This document shows positions 34,301 through 44,461 of a stretch of DNA of 64,000 bases, piece after piece. Source of the DNA: Astrothelium macrocarpum (lineage: Eukaryota; Ascomycota; Dothideomycetes; Trypetheliales; Trypetheliaceae); contig JAGEMR010000097.1 in assembly GCA_021030915.1 (NCBI GenBank), positions 51,067 through 115,066 of the forward strand. The letters run 5' to 3'. The position numbers were made by a program, and so were the translations under genes. Every line of letters starts with the position of its first letter. Within the stretch, counting starts at the first letter, position 1. The notes under the pieces were generated by a model, which ran no database searches, was not told where the DNA came from, and worked only from the letters and a program-made list of their open reading frames with translations.

Positions 34301-34477
34301 CCACGATCAATCAGTGGTATGCCCAAGACGTTACATCAGTTGGTTGACTTACAGCATTTGTATTCTCCCTTTGGCTGCTCTACACACCAGCTTGTCCAAA
34401 AATCTCTTCCCCAAATACCTCTGAAGCGCAAGGTAGTATGGAATGATCAGCAGACCCGTAAACAAATTAAGCTTTGA
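31313..34477 (+). CDS. RING-patatin phospholipase with N-terminal unknown domain, ~975 aa
   Basis: Six exons: 31313-32351, ~32395-32955, 33003-33338, 33389-33443, 33495-33521, 33568-34477; all junctions keep frame and the total is whole codons (acceptor 32391 also possible). Residues 1-~345 are an unassigned globular region. Residues ~425-470 form a C3HC4 RING-like cluster (CFCCLMRF, CGHALCDTC, CTLCG). The patatin domain starts at ~489: oxyanion motif DGGGIRG, nucleophile elbow GTSAGG interrupted by an intron, and catalytic Asp in FQDGGLRYNNP. All catalytic residues are present, so lipid acyl hydrolase activity is expected. The RING may ubiquitinate or mediate assembly. Patatin-like proteins are both Starship cargo and NLR effectors. 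Confidence 0.85.
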
Positions 34478-34736
34478 TAATTGAAGTCGGTCGCTCTTTG
34501 AGCGTTGAGTGTTACATCGGAGGCGATGCATATCATTGGGATTCGGTATCCGTTTTTGCGCGTTTGAGCGAGTTAGCTATGAAATTCAATACCGTTATCT
34601 GGATACCTTATGTTGTAATACGAAAAGGTAGTTCCCTCTGCGGGCCGTACCAGGAAGTGTCATGTGACTTGTTCGGTAAAGTAAGGAAAGGTGCCCGAGT
34701 ATCACACCAACCACTTTAAAAGTCTTTGCGCAAATA
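34478..34736. other. Spacer before unit C
   Basis: Contains the 3' end region of the RING-patatin gene and ends with TA (34735-34736) next to the left inverted repeat of unit C. No gene seen. Confidence 0.5.
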
Positions 34737-35270
34737 ACGTCCCTCCCTGCAAAGCGAAAGACACCCTCAAGCGAAAGCACTCTCCATAATTTACCATCAA
34801 CTTTCCATATTCAAGCTCTCAAATTCTGAAACTCGGCGTCTAGATAGATCAAGTCGCTTTTGATATCTGAATTATTTGTCAATCTTGAAATCTTTAGGAT
34901 GGCTCGATAATACGCGTTAGAAGTTCTGTCAGCTTTGAGCAGGTTAGGTAAGATATGCTGTACTAGCACCAAAAAACCATTCGATAATTCCAAAACTGTT
35001 CTGTTCGATAGAGAAATGAACAGAGAGTCTCTCTGTAAGATAACATAGACGACTATAGCCTGCTGCGGGCTAGCAGAGATTTTACACTACGATGGTACAG
35101 CTGGTCAAGCGGGGCTACGACGCGCTAGTCGTACAGAAAGACTGTATCAAGATTAGTGCCTGTCGGCAAAGCGAAGCCACTAGATCATATTATACATAGC
35201 TCGCTCTGAATATGTGCACATCCTATCTGTGTTTTAGCCACATCTAGTATCTGCTAAAGGTATTATTAAT
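34737..35270 (+). repeat. Left inverted repeat of unit C
   Basis: Pairs with the reverse complement of ~41405-41928. The first ~90 nt are almost identical (AAGCGAAAGACACC, AAGCGAAAGCA, TATCAACTTTCCA follow one another in both), with about 60-75% similarity inward. Confidence 0.8.
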
Positions 35271-35366
35271 ATCCAGTTACCAGACATAATAATTTTCACA
35301 TTATTTGACCTGCTTTGGTGCATCTTTATTCATCTTTGGCTATTTACAACAACTAAAGATTTAGGC

Positions 35367-38300
35367 CTATATTATATTTAGCTTTTCCACTTTCCAACTG
35401 TCAAGTATTCTTGACGAAGATAGTGTATCAGGGTGTGCAGCACCCAAAACCTCAGTTTTCAATCGAAAACAGTCATTTGTTAGATTGATAGCGTCTTCAT
35501 CGCGGCCTTGCTCCTTCCAAGTAAAGGCCAGATTGGCCATGCTGATCAATGTAGAAGGATGCTCCTCGCCCAGCACCCTCTTTCTCGTTTCCATCACTCG
35601 CAGCTCCAGCTCCTCGGCCTCCTTCCATCGGCCTTGATTCCAAAATGTCGATGCCAGATTGGCCATGCTGGTCAGCGTGTCTGGATGCTCCTCGCCCAGC
35701 ACCCTCAAATTTGTCTCCATCACTCGCATACCCAGCTCCTCGGCCTCCTTCCATCGGTCTTGATTCCAAAATGTCGATGCCAGATTGGCCATGCTGATCA
35801 GCGTGTCTGGATGTTCCTCACCCAGCACCCTCAAACTCGTCTCCATCACTCGCAATTCTAGCTCTTCGGCCTCCTTCCATCGGCCTTGATTTCTGTATGT
35901 CGATGCGAGGTTGGCCATACTGGTCAGCGTAGAAGGATGCTCCTCGCCTAGCACTCTCGAACATATTTCAAGCTCTCTTGCTTGCAGCTCCTCGGCCTCC
36001 TTCCATCGGCCTTGATTCCAAAATGTCGATGCGAGGTTGGCCATGCTAGCCAGCGTGTCTGGATGCTCCTCGCCTAGCGTTCTTCTACTGGCCTCCATCA
36101 ACTCCTCATACGCAATTTCTGCCTCATTATACTTTCCATCTTCACTCAAACAGTTTGCAAACTTCCAGAGGAGTTTTGTTCGAGCATCTATCTCTTCTCT
36201 TTTATGTACTTTGTATCCCAGAACACATCTTGCGTGGGGTAGATAGAGCCTCCATACACTTCGGTTAGTATGACTATTATTGGGAAACGCCTCGCTTAAT
36301 TGTTGTCTCGTTTTCGTCATCCATGTTGCCAGCTCATTTCCTTTACGTAGCCAGTTTCGCGTAATTAGATGCACCAATCGGTGCATGTCTAGCGTTCCCT
36401 TAGCTGTCTTCTCGACCACAAATGAGTATGCTTTGAGCATTCCAATCGCTTCCTTCTCTTGTATTCGCGACTTCTCTGCCGGGAGCATCGACTGCGGTAT
36501 GTCTATCGGCTCGACACATGCCATAAAGGAAAGATACTCCGCTGCGAGGCGATTTTTATCACGCATTCGCTCGAATGATATCAGCCATGTCGTCGCAACC
36601 GGGTTCTTTATTTCGCGGTATCTGCCTTCGTCTTCGAAGTCCCTGCTCAGTAGCTCAATTTTATCTTCTTCTTGCTCTGCCAGTAATTCCAAATATTCTA
36701 CTAATGTGGAGTCGTTCTCGTTAATATAAGCAGCTGCCTGCACAATGGCCAAAGGTAGAAAGGCAAGCTCGTCCAGCAGGTTTGCCACATCCTGCGTGTT
36801 GTCTATGAGCTCCTTTCGGATAAGGTAGCTACCCAATAGCTGTCTTGCCATCTCCTCATCTGGTTTTGCCACTGTATAGACCTCCTGATGCGCAAGCTTA
36901 ACTGCCGTCTTTTGGTCGCGAGAGGTAAACAGGATGCATCCTTGATCATTTCTCGGTAATTGGTCGACCAGAGCTTTTGTCTGGCCATTTTCTCTAAACC
37001 ACATGTCGATGTCGTCTGCATTGTCGAAAATCAGCACCCAGCGGCCAGCACTTTTCTGACTCAGATAACGCTGCAACAATGCTTTGCTATCGGTTCTCTT
37101 TTCTTCCCACCCTGCAATCTGAAGCTCTTGTACAATATCGGTATACGTTTGTTCTAGGCCTTCCTTATTGATAGCGGGAATCCAAAAAATCGAACAATCG
37201 GGCGCTTTATCTCGGATTTGATGAGCGAGCTCGAGTGCGACCTGTGTCTTGCCTATGCCACCAAGGCCAGTGATAGCAATCTTTTGACCTTCATAGTTGT
37301 TGGAGACCTTCTCATGCAGCAGCTCGAGCAGCTTGCCGTGGCCAACAAACCGGCGGTTCTGAGAAAAAGGGATATTTTGGAAGACGCGCGATTCTGTTGA
37401 CAGATTAATAATCGTTGCATTCAGCAAAGGGCGAAAGGACTATACTCGGCTGGAGTCGAATGGCACAGATAGTATACTCCTGCCTTTGCATAAGCACTTG
37501 CTGTACTAGGAAGTCAAGTGAAACTCGCCTTGACAACAGCTTCAAATACGGTGCTTGTAAAGTCTGTAGGCTGTCAACATACGACTATATACTACGCAAA
37601 GTCATCGATATACACACTCTGTTTCTCTTTCAGATTCATAATACATTCTTTCACACGCGTGTCTTGTTGTGCGTGATCTAGATATTCCTGCGTAGCCGCC
37701 TCGATCCTGCCTTGCTCCTTGTACTCTGCCAACCCTACATCCTGCAGGCCTTGCTCGACGTTCAGCCGAAAGTATCGCCTCTCGTCGAAGAGACGCGCCC
37801 ATCTCGCAATCATTCGCTTCTCTGTCCTCTCCGTCTCTGTCACCAGTTGTACAAGTGTTTTCGACAAGAATTTCAATATATTGTCCTGAATCGCCTTCTT
37901 GCCTGGGTTTCCCGTCCCTACAGACACGAAGCATTTGACCAGCGACTGCAGCCCGCGACTTTCCGAGCACCAGATGTTATTTGCCTCTTCTTCCACTTCC
38001 TCAGCCGGATTGTTTGCTCCGAGCGCTCCATCCTCAAACTTTTGTGCTCTGATATATACAGGGTCGAAGAAACCGGTCGCTGCCGATGTTGCCAACGCAG
38101 CTTCACAGATCGTTGCTGAGATATTGAGCTTATTAGGTAAAGAGTAACTTCGAAGACGTGTTATACCGGTAGTCTCGTGTGCTGTGGTGCACACAAAGCT
38201 GACTATCGTAAGCATAATACAACATGCTGCATCTCTTTACTTACACCCGACAGCCGCGTTCTTGTCCATCATCAAACAACGTTTCGGTTGAGATACCGCT

Positions 38301-38757
38301 ATCGACAATCACCTTCTCGATCACCTTTCTCAGCTTGCTGGAGTCGAACTGTGCTTGCGTCTTTCCTATCCAATTTGTAGGGAGCCAACTCGACTTGGTC
38401 TCGAACACCGACTTCATTAGGTCCTCGTATACATCAATACAAGCATCCACCGTCATCTCCAGTCGACCCAACATGATTGCGATCAGTCTAGCTCAGTTAG
38501 CAGGCTATCCATGCGTCCCGGTCAGAAACTCACCCGCCCGTGCTAGTTCCGCCAATGAGATCAAACACCTCGCATGGTTTGACCGCTGGCAGTCCGTCTT
38601 TCTGGCGTTCATGATTCAAGCGTTGCATAAGACCTTTGAGGATATATAGAGTGGATAAGCCGCGCACACCACCTCCATCAAGCGACAGCAGACAGAGACC
38701 CGCTTTGTCAACTGGGTTTGGCTCACCGCCCGTCTCTATTGCCAATGTCTGGCTCAT
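35367..38757 (-). CDS. Patatin-NB-ARC-TPR receptor (NLR)
   Basis: Minus-strand gene. Exons 38757-38534, 38487-38245 and 38198 to ~37614 encode a patatin domain: SLDGGGVRGLS, GGTSTGG (intron after it), catalytic Asp in FEDGALGANNP. The 46-nt introns (one with GCTAAC branch) keep frame. The NB-ARC/TPR exon is 37427-35367: VGHGKLLELLHEKV, P-loop ITGLGGIGKT, WVLIFDNADD, ILFTSRD, LPLAIVQAAAY, DMHRLVHL, then five or six 42-residue TPRs. The junction between ~37614 and ~37440 is unresolved; a GTGTGT donor and a GTATAG acceptor exist, but a stop in between leaves open two adjacent genes. Expected role: TPR ligand recognition activates NB-ARC assembly, and the patatin hydrolyses membrane lipids. Confidence 0.85.
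35500..36085 (-). repeat. Tandem 126-nt TPR-coding repeats
   Basis: Five to six units coding LASTFWNQGRWKEAEEL...VLGEEHPDTL. Variation is confined to few positions (ELEL, ELGM, ELQA; SLR, NLR, RKR; PDTL, PSTL). Same 42-residue period as in the HET receptor, but a different repeat family in sequence. Confidence 0.9.
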
Positions 38758-39363
38758 TTAGCTGACATGAGATAGGGACGACGAGAAAGAGACGACGATA
38801 AAGAGAGCGAGAGTATCACAGTGTATACATAAAAGTCTATTTCAAATCGATAGGATTCAATATAGATTTGCACCTGGGCTACTGCTATTTGTCTACAAAC
38901 AGGCGCGCTCATGTAATAAATATTGGTATGGGCGGAATGCTCTGGCCTCAGCTGAGCGGCAGGCAGCTTATTCCGATTGCAGACCACGCTCGCCGATTGG
39001 ATAGTACTACTTACCAATAGAAGTCCAAATCATTAGAATCATAAAAAAGCCAATAACATGATTCGTCTATTACTGCAGCAAAAGATGCCTAACGAAGATA
39101 TATTCCAAATGTTTTGGCCAATCTTCTTTCTAACTCAGCAGGGAGAATTACCAAGTTCGCCTCAAACAGCAGGATAACCAGCGGCTGCCCAGACCTTACT
39201 CACAGACGGCAGCTCAGGGCGGTTAGAAATTTTTTAAAAATAGAAGGGCGGCTAACTAATTATAGACGCGTCCTTAAATTGGTTCCCTTGTCAGGGTCTA
39301 GCTTGGTCCCTCTCTGACCTCCACCATAATCTATGGACAATCTTTCTCTTTTCTACATTTGCG
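38758..39363. other. Region between receptor and transposase
   Basis: Upstream of the divergent receptor and transposase genes. No gene. CAGGGTCTAGCTTGGTCC near 39289 has a weak inverted match (GGACCGTGGTAGACCCT, near 41330) that could be the transposase element's own ends, but no TA duplication is seen there. Confidence 0.35.
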
Positions 39364-40980
39364 ATGGACCCAGCGATGGCAGCATTACAAAGCTGCACCG
39401 ATCCAAGAAAAATAAATATCACAGCAATCGCAAAAGACTATGGCATTCCAATGACTACGGTATGGCACCGGAATCGTGGGCGTGTAACTGTCAAAGAGCG
39501 TGCAGCGAAGCAACGGTATCTTACTCCACTAGAAGAAAAAGCCTTTGTGCAATTTTTATTACACCTTTCTGATCTTGGAACCCCTGTACGAATCAAGTAT
39601 CTACCATCACTAGCTTTCAGTATCGCTCGCCAGCGTTCCACCACAATTAAAGCAATCAAGCCTCCGGGTAAAAACTGGGCTCGGGCTTTCGAGAAACGCC
39701 ATCCGGCACTTAGAGCGAGGAGAGTCAGGGCAATAGACTGGAATCGTCACGAAAATAATATCTACAACAAGATCACTCACTGGTTTGATGTGATTGGGAA
39801 GTTGTTGCAGGATCCAGCTATTCTGCCAGAGAATATCTATAATATGGATGAGACGGGAGTTATGCTGAGTATGCTCGGCTCTGTCAAGGTTCTTGTGGGT
39901 AAAGATGATCCGCGGGATTATAGGGGCGCGGGTGTCAAACGAACAATGGTGACCGCGATCGAGTGTGTCTCTGGGGACGGTCGATCTTTGTTACCACTAA
40001 TCATTTGGCCGGCCACCACCCATCGTAGCAACTGGACAACATTCCCCACCCCAGGATGGCATTACGCGCACTCTGAAACTGGCTATAATGACTCTAAGAT
40101 CAGCCTAGAGTGGATTGAACGTGTGTTTGACCCTCAGACTAGAGCTCGGGCTAACCAAAAACCACGTGTGCTGATCAGTGATGGCTTTGGAACATACGAA
40201 ACCCTCGAAATCTTGGAGTATTGTTTTGAAAACAATATTGTATTATGTCGTCTTCCCTCCCATACTTCTCATAAACTTCAGCCCTGTGATGTTGGACTTT
40301 TTGGTCCACTAAAGGCAGCTTACCGTGACCAGGTTGAACGACTATATCGAGGAGGTGTCAATACTGTCGGCAAGGAGCATTTCACTTCTTTGTATAGCCC
40401 TGCAAGGGAACGAGCGCTTACTTCTAGGAACATCAAGGCTGCATGGGCTGCAACTGGTTTGTTCCCGTTTAATCCAGACAGAGTACTCAGAAACACCCCG
40501 AAACCAGTCTCGCTAAGCGACCCAAAAGCCTATGAGATGGAAGTAGATCCGTGTCTGCAAGGCGAAGTAGTCCAAACACCACTGACGCCAGCGACATCAG
40601 AGGCTCTTACTTCATTGCACAATCTGATCAAACAGGATACCCACCTGCTCACCGAGATGAACACACAGCATATAGAGAGACACGTGCAGAAGCTCGCAAA
40701 TGCCGCTCAAATATGCTTTGCCGAACGCGCTCTCCTTCGCGATCAAAACCGGTTCTTATCTAGAACGAACAACGAAGCAAGAACTCGCCGATCAACTAAA
40801 TCGGTGATATTAGGGAAGGCGAAGGTAATGAGTTATGAGGATATCGTGGAGGCACGAGCAAAGCGCGCTAGGAAAGCTGAAGCTATTATGAGCAAGGTGA
40901 ACCGCAGTCAGAAGCGCGTGGATCCTACACCAAATGCAGATGCACCAAGGCCAATGGCGCCTGTTGCGCGGATGATCTAA
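39364..40980 (+). CDS. Fot/pogo-type DDE transposase, 538 aa
   Basis: Single uninterrupted frame of the length usual for Fot1-like transposases. The N-terminal helix-turn-helix (NITAIAKDYGIPMTTVWHR) is followed by a CENP-B-like second DNA-binding region and the DDE_1 domain: NMDETGVML, VLISDGFGTYET, SHKLQPCDVGLFGPLK. All three acidic residues are present. The C-terminus is basic and helical. Such enzymes cut and paste at TA. It lies inside unit C in opposite orientation to the receptor, and TA also borders unit C, so it is a candidate mobiliser of that unit. Start 39364 is the first ATG after a pyrimidine-rich leader. Confidence 0.9.
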   Translation: MDPAMAALQSCTDPRKINITAIAKDYGIPMTTVWHRNRGRVTVKERAAKQRYLTPLEEKAFVQFLLHLSDLGTPVRIKYLPSLAFSIARQRSTTIKAIKPPGKNWARAFEKRHPALRARRVRAIDWNRHENNIYNKITHWFDVIGKLLQDPAILPENIYNMDETGVMLSMLGSVKVLVGKDDPRDYRGAGVKRTMVTAIECVSGDGRSLLPLIIWPATTHRSNWTTFPTPGWHYAHSETGYNDSKISLEWIERVFDPQTRARANQKPRVLISDGFGTYETLEILEYCFENNIVLCRLPSHTSHKLQPCDVGLFGPLKAAYRDQVERLYRGGVNTVGKEHFTSLYSPARERALTSRNIKAAWAATGLFPFNPDRVLRNTPKPVSLSDPKAYEMEVDPCLQGEVVQTPLTPATSEALTSLHNLIKQDTHLLTEMNTQHIERHVQKLANAAQICFAERALLRDQNRFLSRTNNEARTRRSTKSVILGKAKVMSYEDIVEARAKRARKAEAIMSKVNRSQKRVDPTPNADAPRPMAPVARMI

Positions 40981-41046
40981 AATTGGTACTTTTGTTACTC
41001 GAATCAATATCGTCAGATAGATCCATATAAGTATTACAACGTTTTG

Positions 41047-41292
41047 CTATACCTTGTTTGAAAATTGACCTTCGACACATTTTCGGCACAATAAGCCGTT
41101 TAGCCTGCGTCTTAGTGTCGCTTTAGATAGATTAAATTGACGTGCAACCTCACGAACAGATAAAAGCGAATTTCCAAAAAGTGCATTACAAGCAGCTTGT
41201 ACTTTTTTTTCAAGTTCTATAGTTTTTGAACACTTTTGATTTGACATGGTTGAGTGCATGAGGTTTGTATGTAGATCGTATGCTGAGCGCAT
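41047..41292 (-). pseudogene. N-terminal fragment of another pogo-type transposase
   Basis: A minus-strand frame of 81 codons with a psq-type helix-turn-helix (LEKKVQAACNALF, SVREVARQFNLSKATLRRRLN) as found at the N-terminus of pogo/Fot transposases. It stops right after the HTH, and no catalytic domain follows. It faces the intact transposase tail-to-tail, so it is probably a remnant of a different element. A short independent HTH protein is possible. Confidence 0.6.
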
Positions 41293-41404
41293 GTACAGCG
41301 TGCGTCAAGCGGTAGGGTGCGTCAAAGGACCGTGGTAGACCCTACTAAAATAGATTGTCAATAAGCTGTTACGAAATTTGAGTTATCATAGGCCTATCTA
41401 ACAA

Positions 41405-41928
41405 TTGTGGATGATATCTACAGCGAGCTAGTACTGGATGTGGCCTAGAAGCAGATAGGGTGTGCATATATTTTTAGCGAGCTATATACACGTCTCTCCA
41501 ACCGGCACTAGTCTGAACGCAGTCTTTCTATACAACCCGTGCGCCGTAGCCACATTTGACGGACTGTGCCATCATATTGCAAACTCTTTTTTAGCCCACA
41601 ATAGGCCATAAATTATTTATTTTATTTTATAGGACAATTCTTTATCTATATCTCTTTTAAGTGCGATGGTTTTTGTATTTAAAAATGATTTTTCGGTCCT
41701 AGTATAGCTCATCCAATCTAGTCCGCTCGAAAATAACGGAACTTCTAATACGTATTATCGAGCCAGATTATAGAAGTCGAAGTTGACAGATAAATCAAAG
41801 ATGAAGAAATACCTGAGCTGTTTGGATATCAAATTTTAGAATTAGAAAGCTTGAATGTGGAAAGTTGATAATGATTTATGGAGAATGCTTTCGCTTGGGG
41901 GTGTCTTTCGCTTCGCAGGGAGGGACGT
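41405..41928 (-). repeat. Right inverted repeat of unit C
   Basis: Reverse-complement partner of 34737-35270, ending in GCAGGGAGGGACGT before TA at 41929-41930. Confidence 0.8.
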
Positions 41929-41930
41929 TA

Positions 41931-42458
41931 CAGAGCCACCTCTGCCTCACTCAATCCAATATAACCTTGATCATCGATATCGGTATATTTAGAAGAAATC
42001 GAAGTAGATTTGGATGAAGATCAAATGCGTTGGGATAAAGAACATGAAAACGAATATAATCCTGCCGATATTCCGTAGTCTGCGACGTTCGAGATATGTA
42101 TAGCCGACTCTCAATAAGGGGCACTCCAAAAATTGCGAGAAATTGTAGTTCTCAAACGTTTCACGAGAGTACGTTTGGTTCAGCCTTCTCGGCATCGCTT
42201 ACTAACATCAGTTCGCCTCACGATCTGCTATCTATCAAACGACTAAAGCACCAGACTCATATATTGGAGGCGCCCACAGCCAAGTCTTGATACTCATTCG
42301 AGTTATCAAATCCAATGACTTCATAGCATGTAATGAAAATTCCGAGACTCGCAAATCCATTAGACCAAAAACAGTTATATTCTATGCCAGTGAAAATTCA
42401 GCGTTTATCAGCGATGGAGTTGTCTTCTCAATCTGGTTGTCATGAATCCAAATGGCGG
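41931..42458. other. Intergenic, nothing recognised
   Basis: Short random-looking frames only. No repeat or RNA gene visible. Confidence 0.4.
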
Positions 42459-43460
42459 TCAGCGAAACTGTCTGTGATTGGAATGCCATTTCCATGGTGG
42501 AAATCCCCAAATGTCATTTGCCGGTAAATTGACAGGCTGAAATGGAGGCGGATTGATTGAAGTATTTAACTTTTCGGGAACATCAATTTCAGCGTGGCCG
42601 ATAGCGTTGGACTGCAAACCATTCCCATTTGCAATGGCTGCTATATGAGGGCTCGCTGAAATTTGGGTTGATTCTTGTGTTACGATAGTAGGCTGCGTGG
42701 AGGGAAAATACTTATTGGACCGTAATATGTTCTCGGGTTGCGGGGATCTCAAAAAGAGATTTGGGGATCTGGCGTCTTTTATGAGTTCCCATATACTCCG
42801 GATACAGTCCGGCTGCTGGCCTTGAGGAAGATTCAATACAGCGACCATTTTGTTGAAAACATCGTCACTCATTTCTTTCAAAGCAACATGTACGAATGCG
42901 AAGACGGTCGTCACTGTACCCAAACAGTCTCCTGCGGTTTCGGACTGCAGTTTCAGTCGTCCGGCTATGGTCAAGAGTCTAGTTCCAACCATGATTGTCT
43001 CTTTCAACACACTTTCACTCGGACGCTCACGACTCTAGCTCTGTAGCTTTTGGACGAATTTGTTCCAGCTCTCTATGGTTTTCGTGGTTTTTCTCCATTT
43101 CATAGCAAGAATGCATTCGGCGAATGCTCTATCGACATAACGTTTAGGAGTGGCCTGATAATCAACAACCAGTGAAGCGATAATCTCTTCCGGTAGTTTT
43201 GGAAAGGTTTGTCTTCTTTCATTTAATATTGAAGAAATCTTCTCGTGCTGCTGTCCAAGTTGATTGAAGAAAGACTCCACACGGTCGTTCAATCGCAGCC
43301 ACTGTGTCGTGCGTTTCACGAGGGCCGTCACGATTCCGACAGGTTGAAGTCTATTCACCTTTGCCCAAACTTCATCCATATTGTTTTGAGGTACCTCGCT
43401 TAGTTCGTCATGGACAAAAGCGAAAACAATGTATAATCCAGCTGCAATCTCTTCGGGTAA
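42459..43460 (-). CDS. Hypothetical helical protein with internally repeated motif
   Basis: Not recognised. Coding blocks on the minus strand lie at ~43460-43035 and ~43010-42459; their junction near 43010-43035 and the start (before 43460) are unresolved. The first block contains LPEEIAAGLYIVFAFVHDEL and then a helical region (WLRLNDRVESFFNQLGQQ, NERRQTFPKLPEEIIAS). The second repeats the theme as LGTVTTVFAFVHVALKEM, so the protein may be built of two related helical halves. The tail is Pro/Asn-rich. It is divergent from the kinase-like gene at 43486 with almost no spacer, which may mean shared promoter sequence or that the starts lie elsewhere. Confidence 0.5.
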
Positions 43461-43485
43461 TCCCTCTTGTTTGAGTTATGGAGTG

Positions 43486-44111
43486 ATGACGATTACGCTT
43501 CATGATATTCAAGCGTCCCTGTATGGGCACCTAGAAGAGTACGAGTTGGCTGCCGTATGTAAAGAGGTGAGATTCACTCCATGCTTTTGTCATAGATTAA
43601 ATTAACAGAACAAGGCCCTCTCTGGCCTCGATTTTATCCACACCGTTCTGAAGATCCCACATGGCAATATCAGTTCAAGCAATATCCTACTTTCAAAGAG
43701 AGGGGAACTTAAACTTGGTGCGGTTTGCCCCTCAGCTTTATCCATGCGTGTCACTAACAAAACAGCCAATATTGGTAGTAGTCTATTGCTGAATGCTGGT
43801 ATAGATCAGGCCAATACAGATCTCATGGGATTGGGAGTAATTTTGATGGAGTTTATGGAACCTTCTTCGGCCGAACCTCCGCTGCAGAAACTGGCCGTAG
43901 GTGATAGGCTGAAGTGGTCAGAACTGATCCGGGACTTTCTGGCACAGACTCATAGTCAGAAGCTGAACTTGCTCCGACAGGTTAGTAGTGTCCCGTTGCC
44001 TATCAGTTAGCTACTAATTCCGTCCAGCATAATTTCCTTTTGAAGTCCCCAGGTCCTAGCTGTCTGATCCCGCACATCTGGGTTGCAGAACGGACTGTAG
44101 ATCGGGAGTGA
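43486..44111 (+). CDS. C-lobe-only pseudokinase, 178 aa
   Basis: Three exons, 43486-43566, 43609-43980 and 44028-44111, all phase 0 with introns of 42 and 47 nt. The protein has ALSGLDFIH, then HGNISSSNILLS at the place of the kinase catalytic loop (HRD-x-K-x-x-N), so Asp is replaced and catalysis is unlikely. DLMGLGVILMEFMEP matches the DVWSLG helix. The end, SPGPSCLIPHIWVAERT, fits fungal kinase-like proteins. No glycine-rich loop or VAIK lysine is present upstream, where another gene lies on the opposite strand. It is either a truncated kinase-like gene or a genuine C-lobe module; splice integrity favours a still-translated gene. Confidence 0.6.
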
Positions 44112-44461
44112 AAGCTATTTTCGGATTGACATAGAGCGTAAATAGAACAGCGGTCTTTGGTTTTATATAGACTGAGAATAGAAAAGGATGTTATACTGCA
44201 CTAGTTCTGTCCTAATAGCTTTTAAGTATATACTAAATATATTGGGTGAACAGCTCTACCATGAGTCACGCTAATATCGTAGGAATGGGTCCAAACATAG
44301 CAAGTATTTCCACCAACCCGGGTCGGTATCCTGGTTGCTCAGGCTGTTAGCCCACAAAGAGAGAAAGTTTATAATAACAAATAAGCTACGCACAAATATA
44401 TAATACGATTCTGAAATTTTGACATTCAAACCGAAAAATTTGCGCTAATACCGGGTTTGGG
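44112..44461. other. Intergenic, AT-rich
   Basis: 350 nt with no gene; contains the leader of the next gene. Confidence 0.4.

Larger units (their letters stand above)
34737..41928. mobile_element. Unit C: NLR and pogo transposase enclosed by ~0.53-kb terminal inverted repeats
   Basis: Inverted repeats 34737-~35270 and ~41405-41928 are collinear throughout. Outer ends are ACGTCCCTCCCTGC with GCGAAAGACACCC; inner landmarks are GGCTCGATAATACG and AGAAAGACTG. TA borders both ends (34735-34736, 41929-41930). The 7,192-nt unit carries a patatin-NB-ARC-TPR gene (minus), a Fot/pogo transposase (plus) and an HTH fragment (minus). Either the transposase belongs to the unit, making it a receptor-carrying transposon, or a second element inserted inside. 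I could not find convincing separate termini for the transposase. Confidence 0.65.

Noticed and set aside
39289..41349. Separate TIRs for the pogo transposase
   Set aside because: Only an 18-nt imperfect inverted match, without TA duplication; kept as a possibility but not called.
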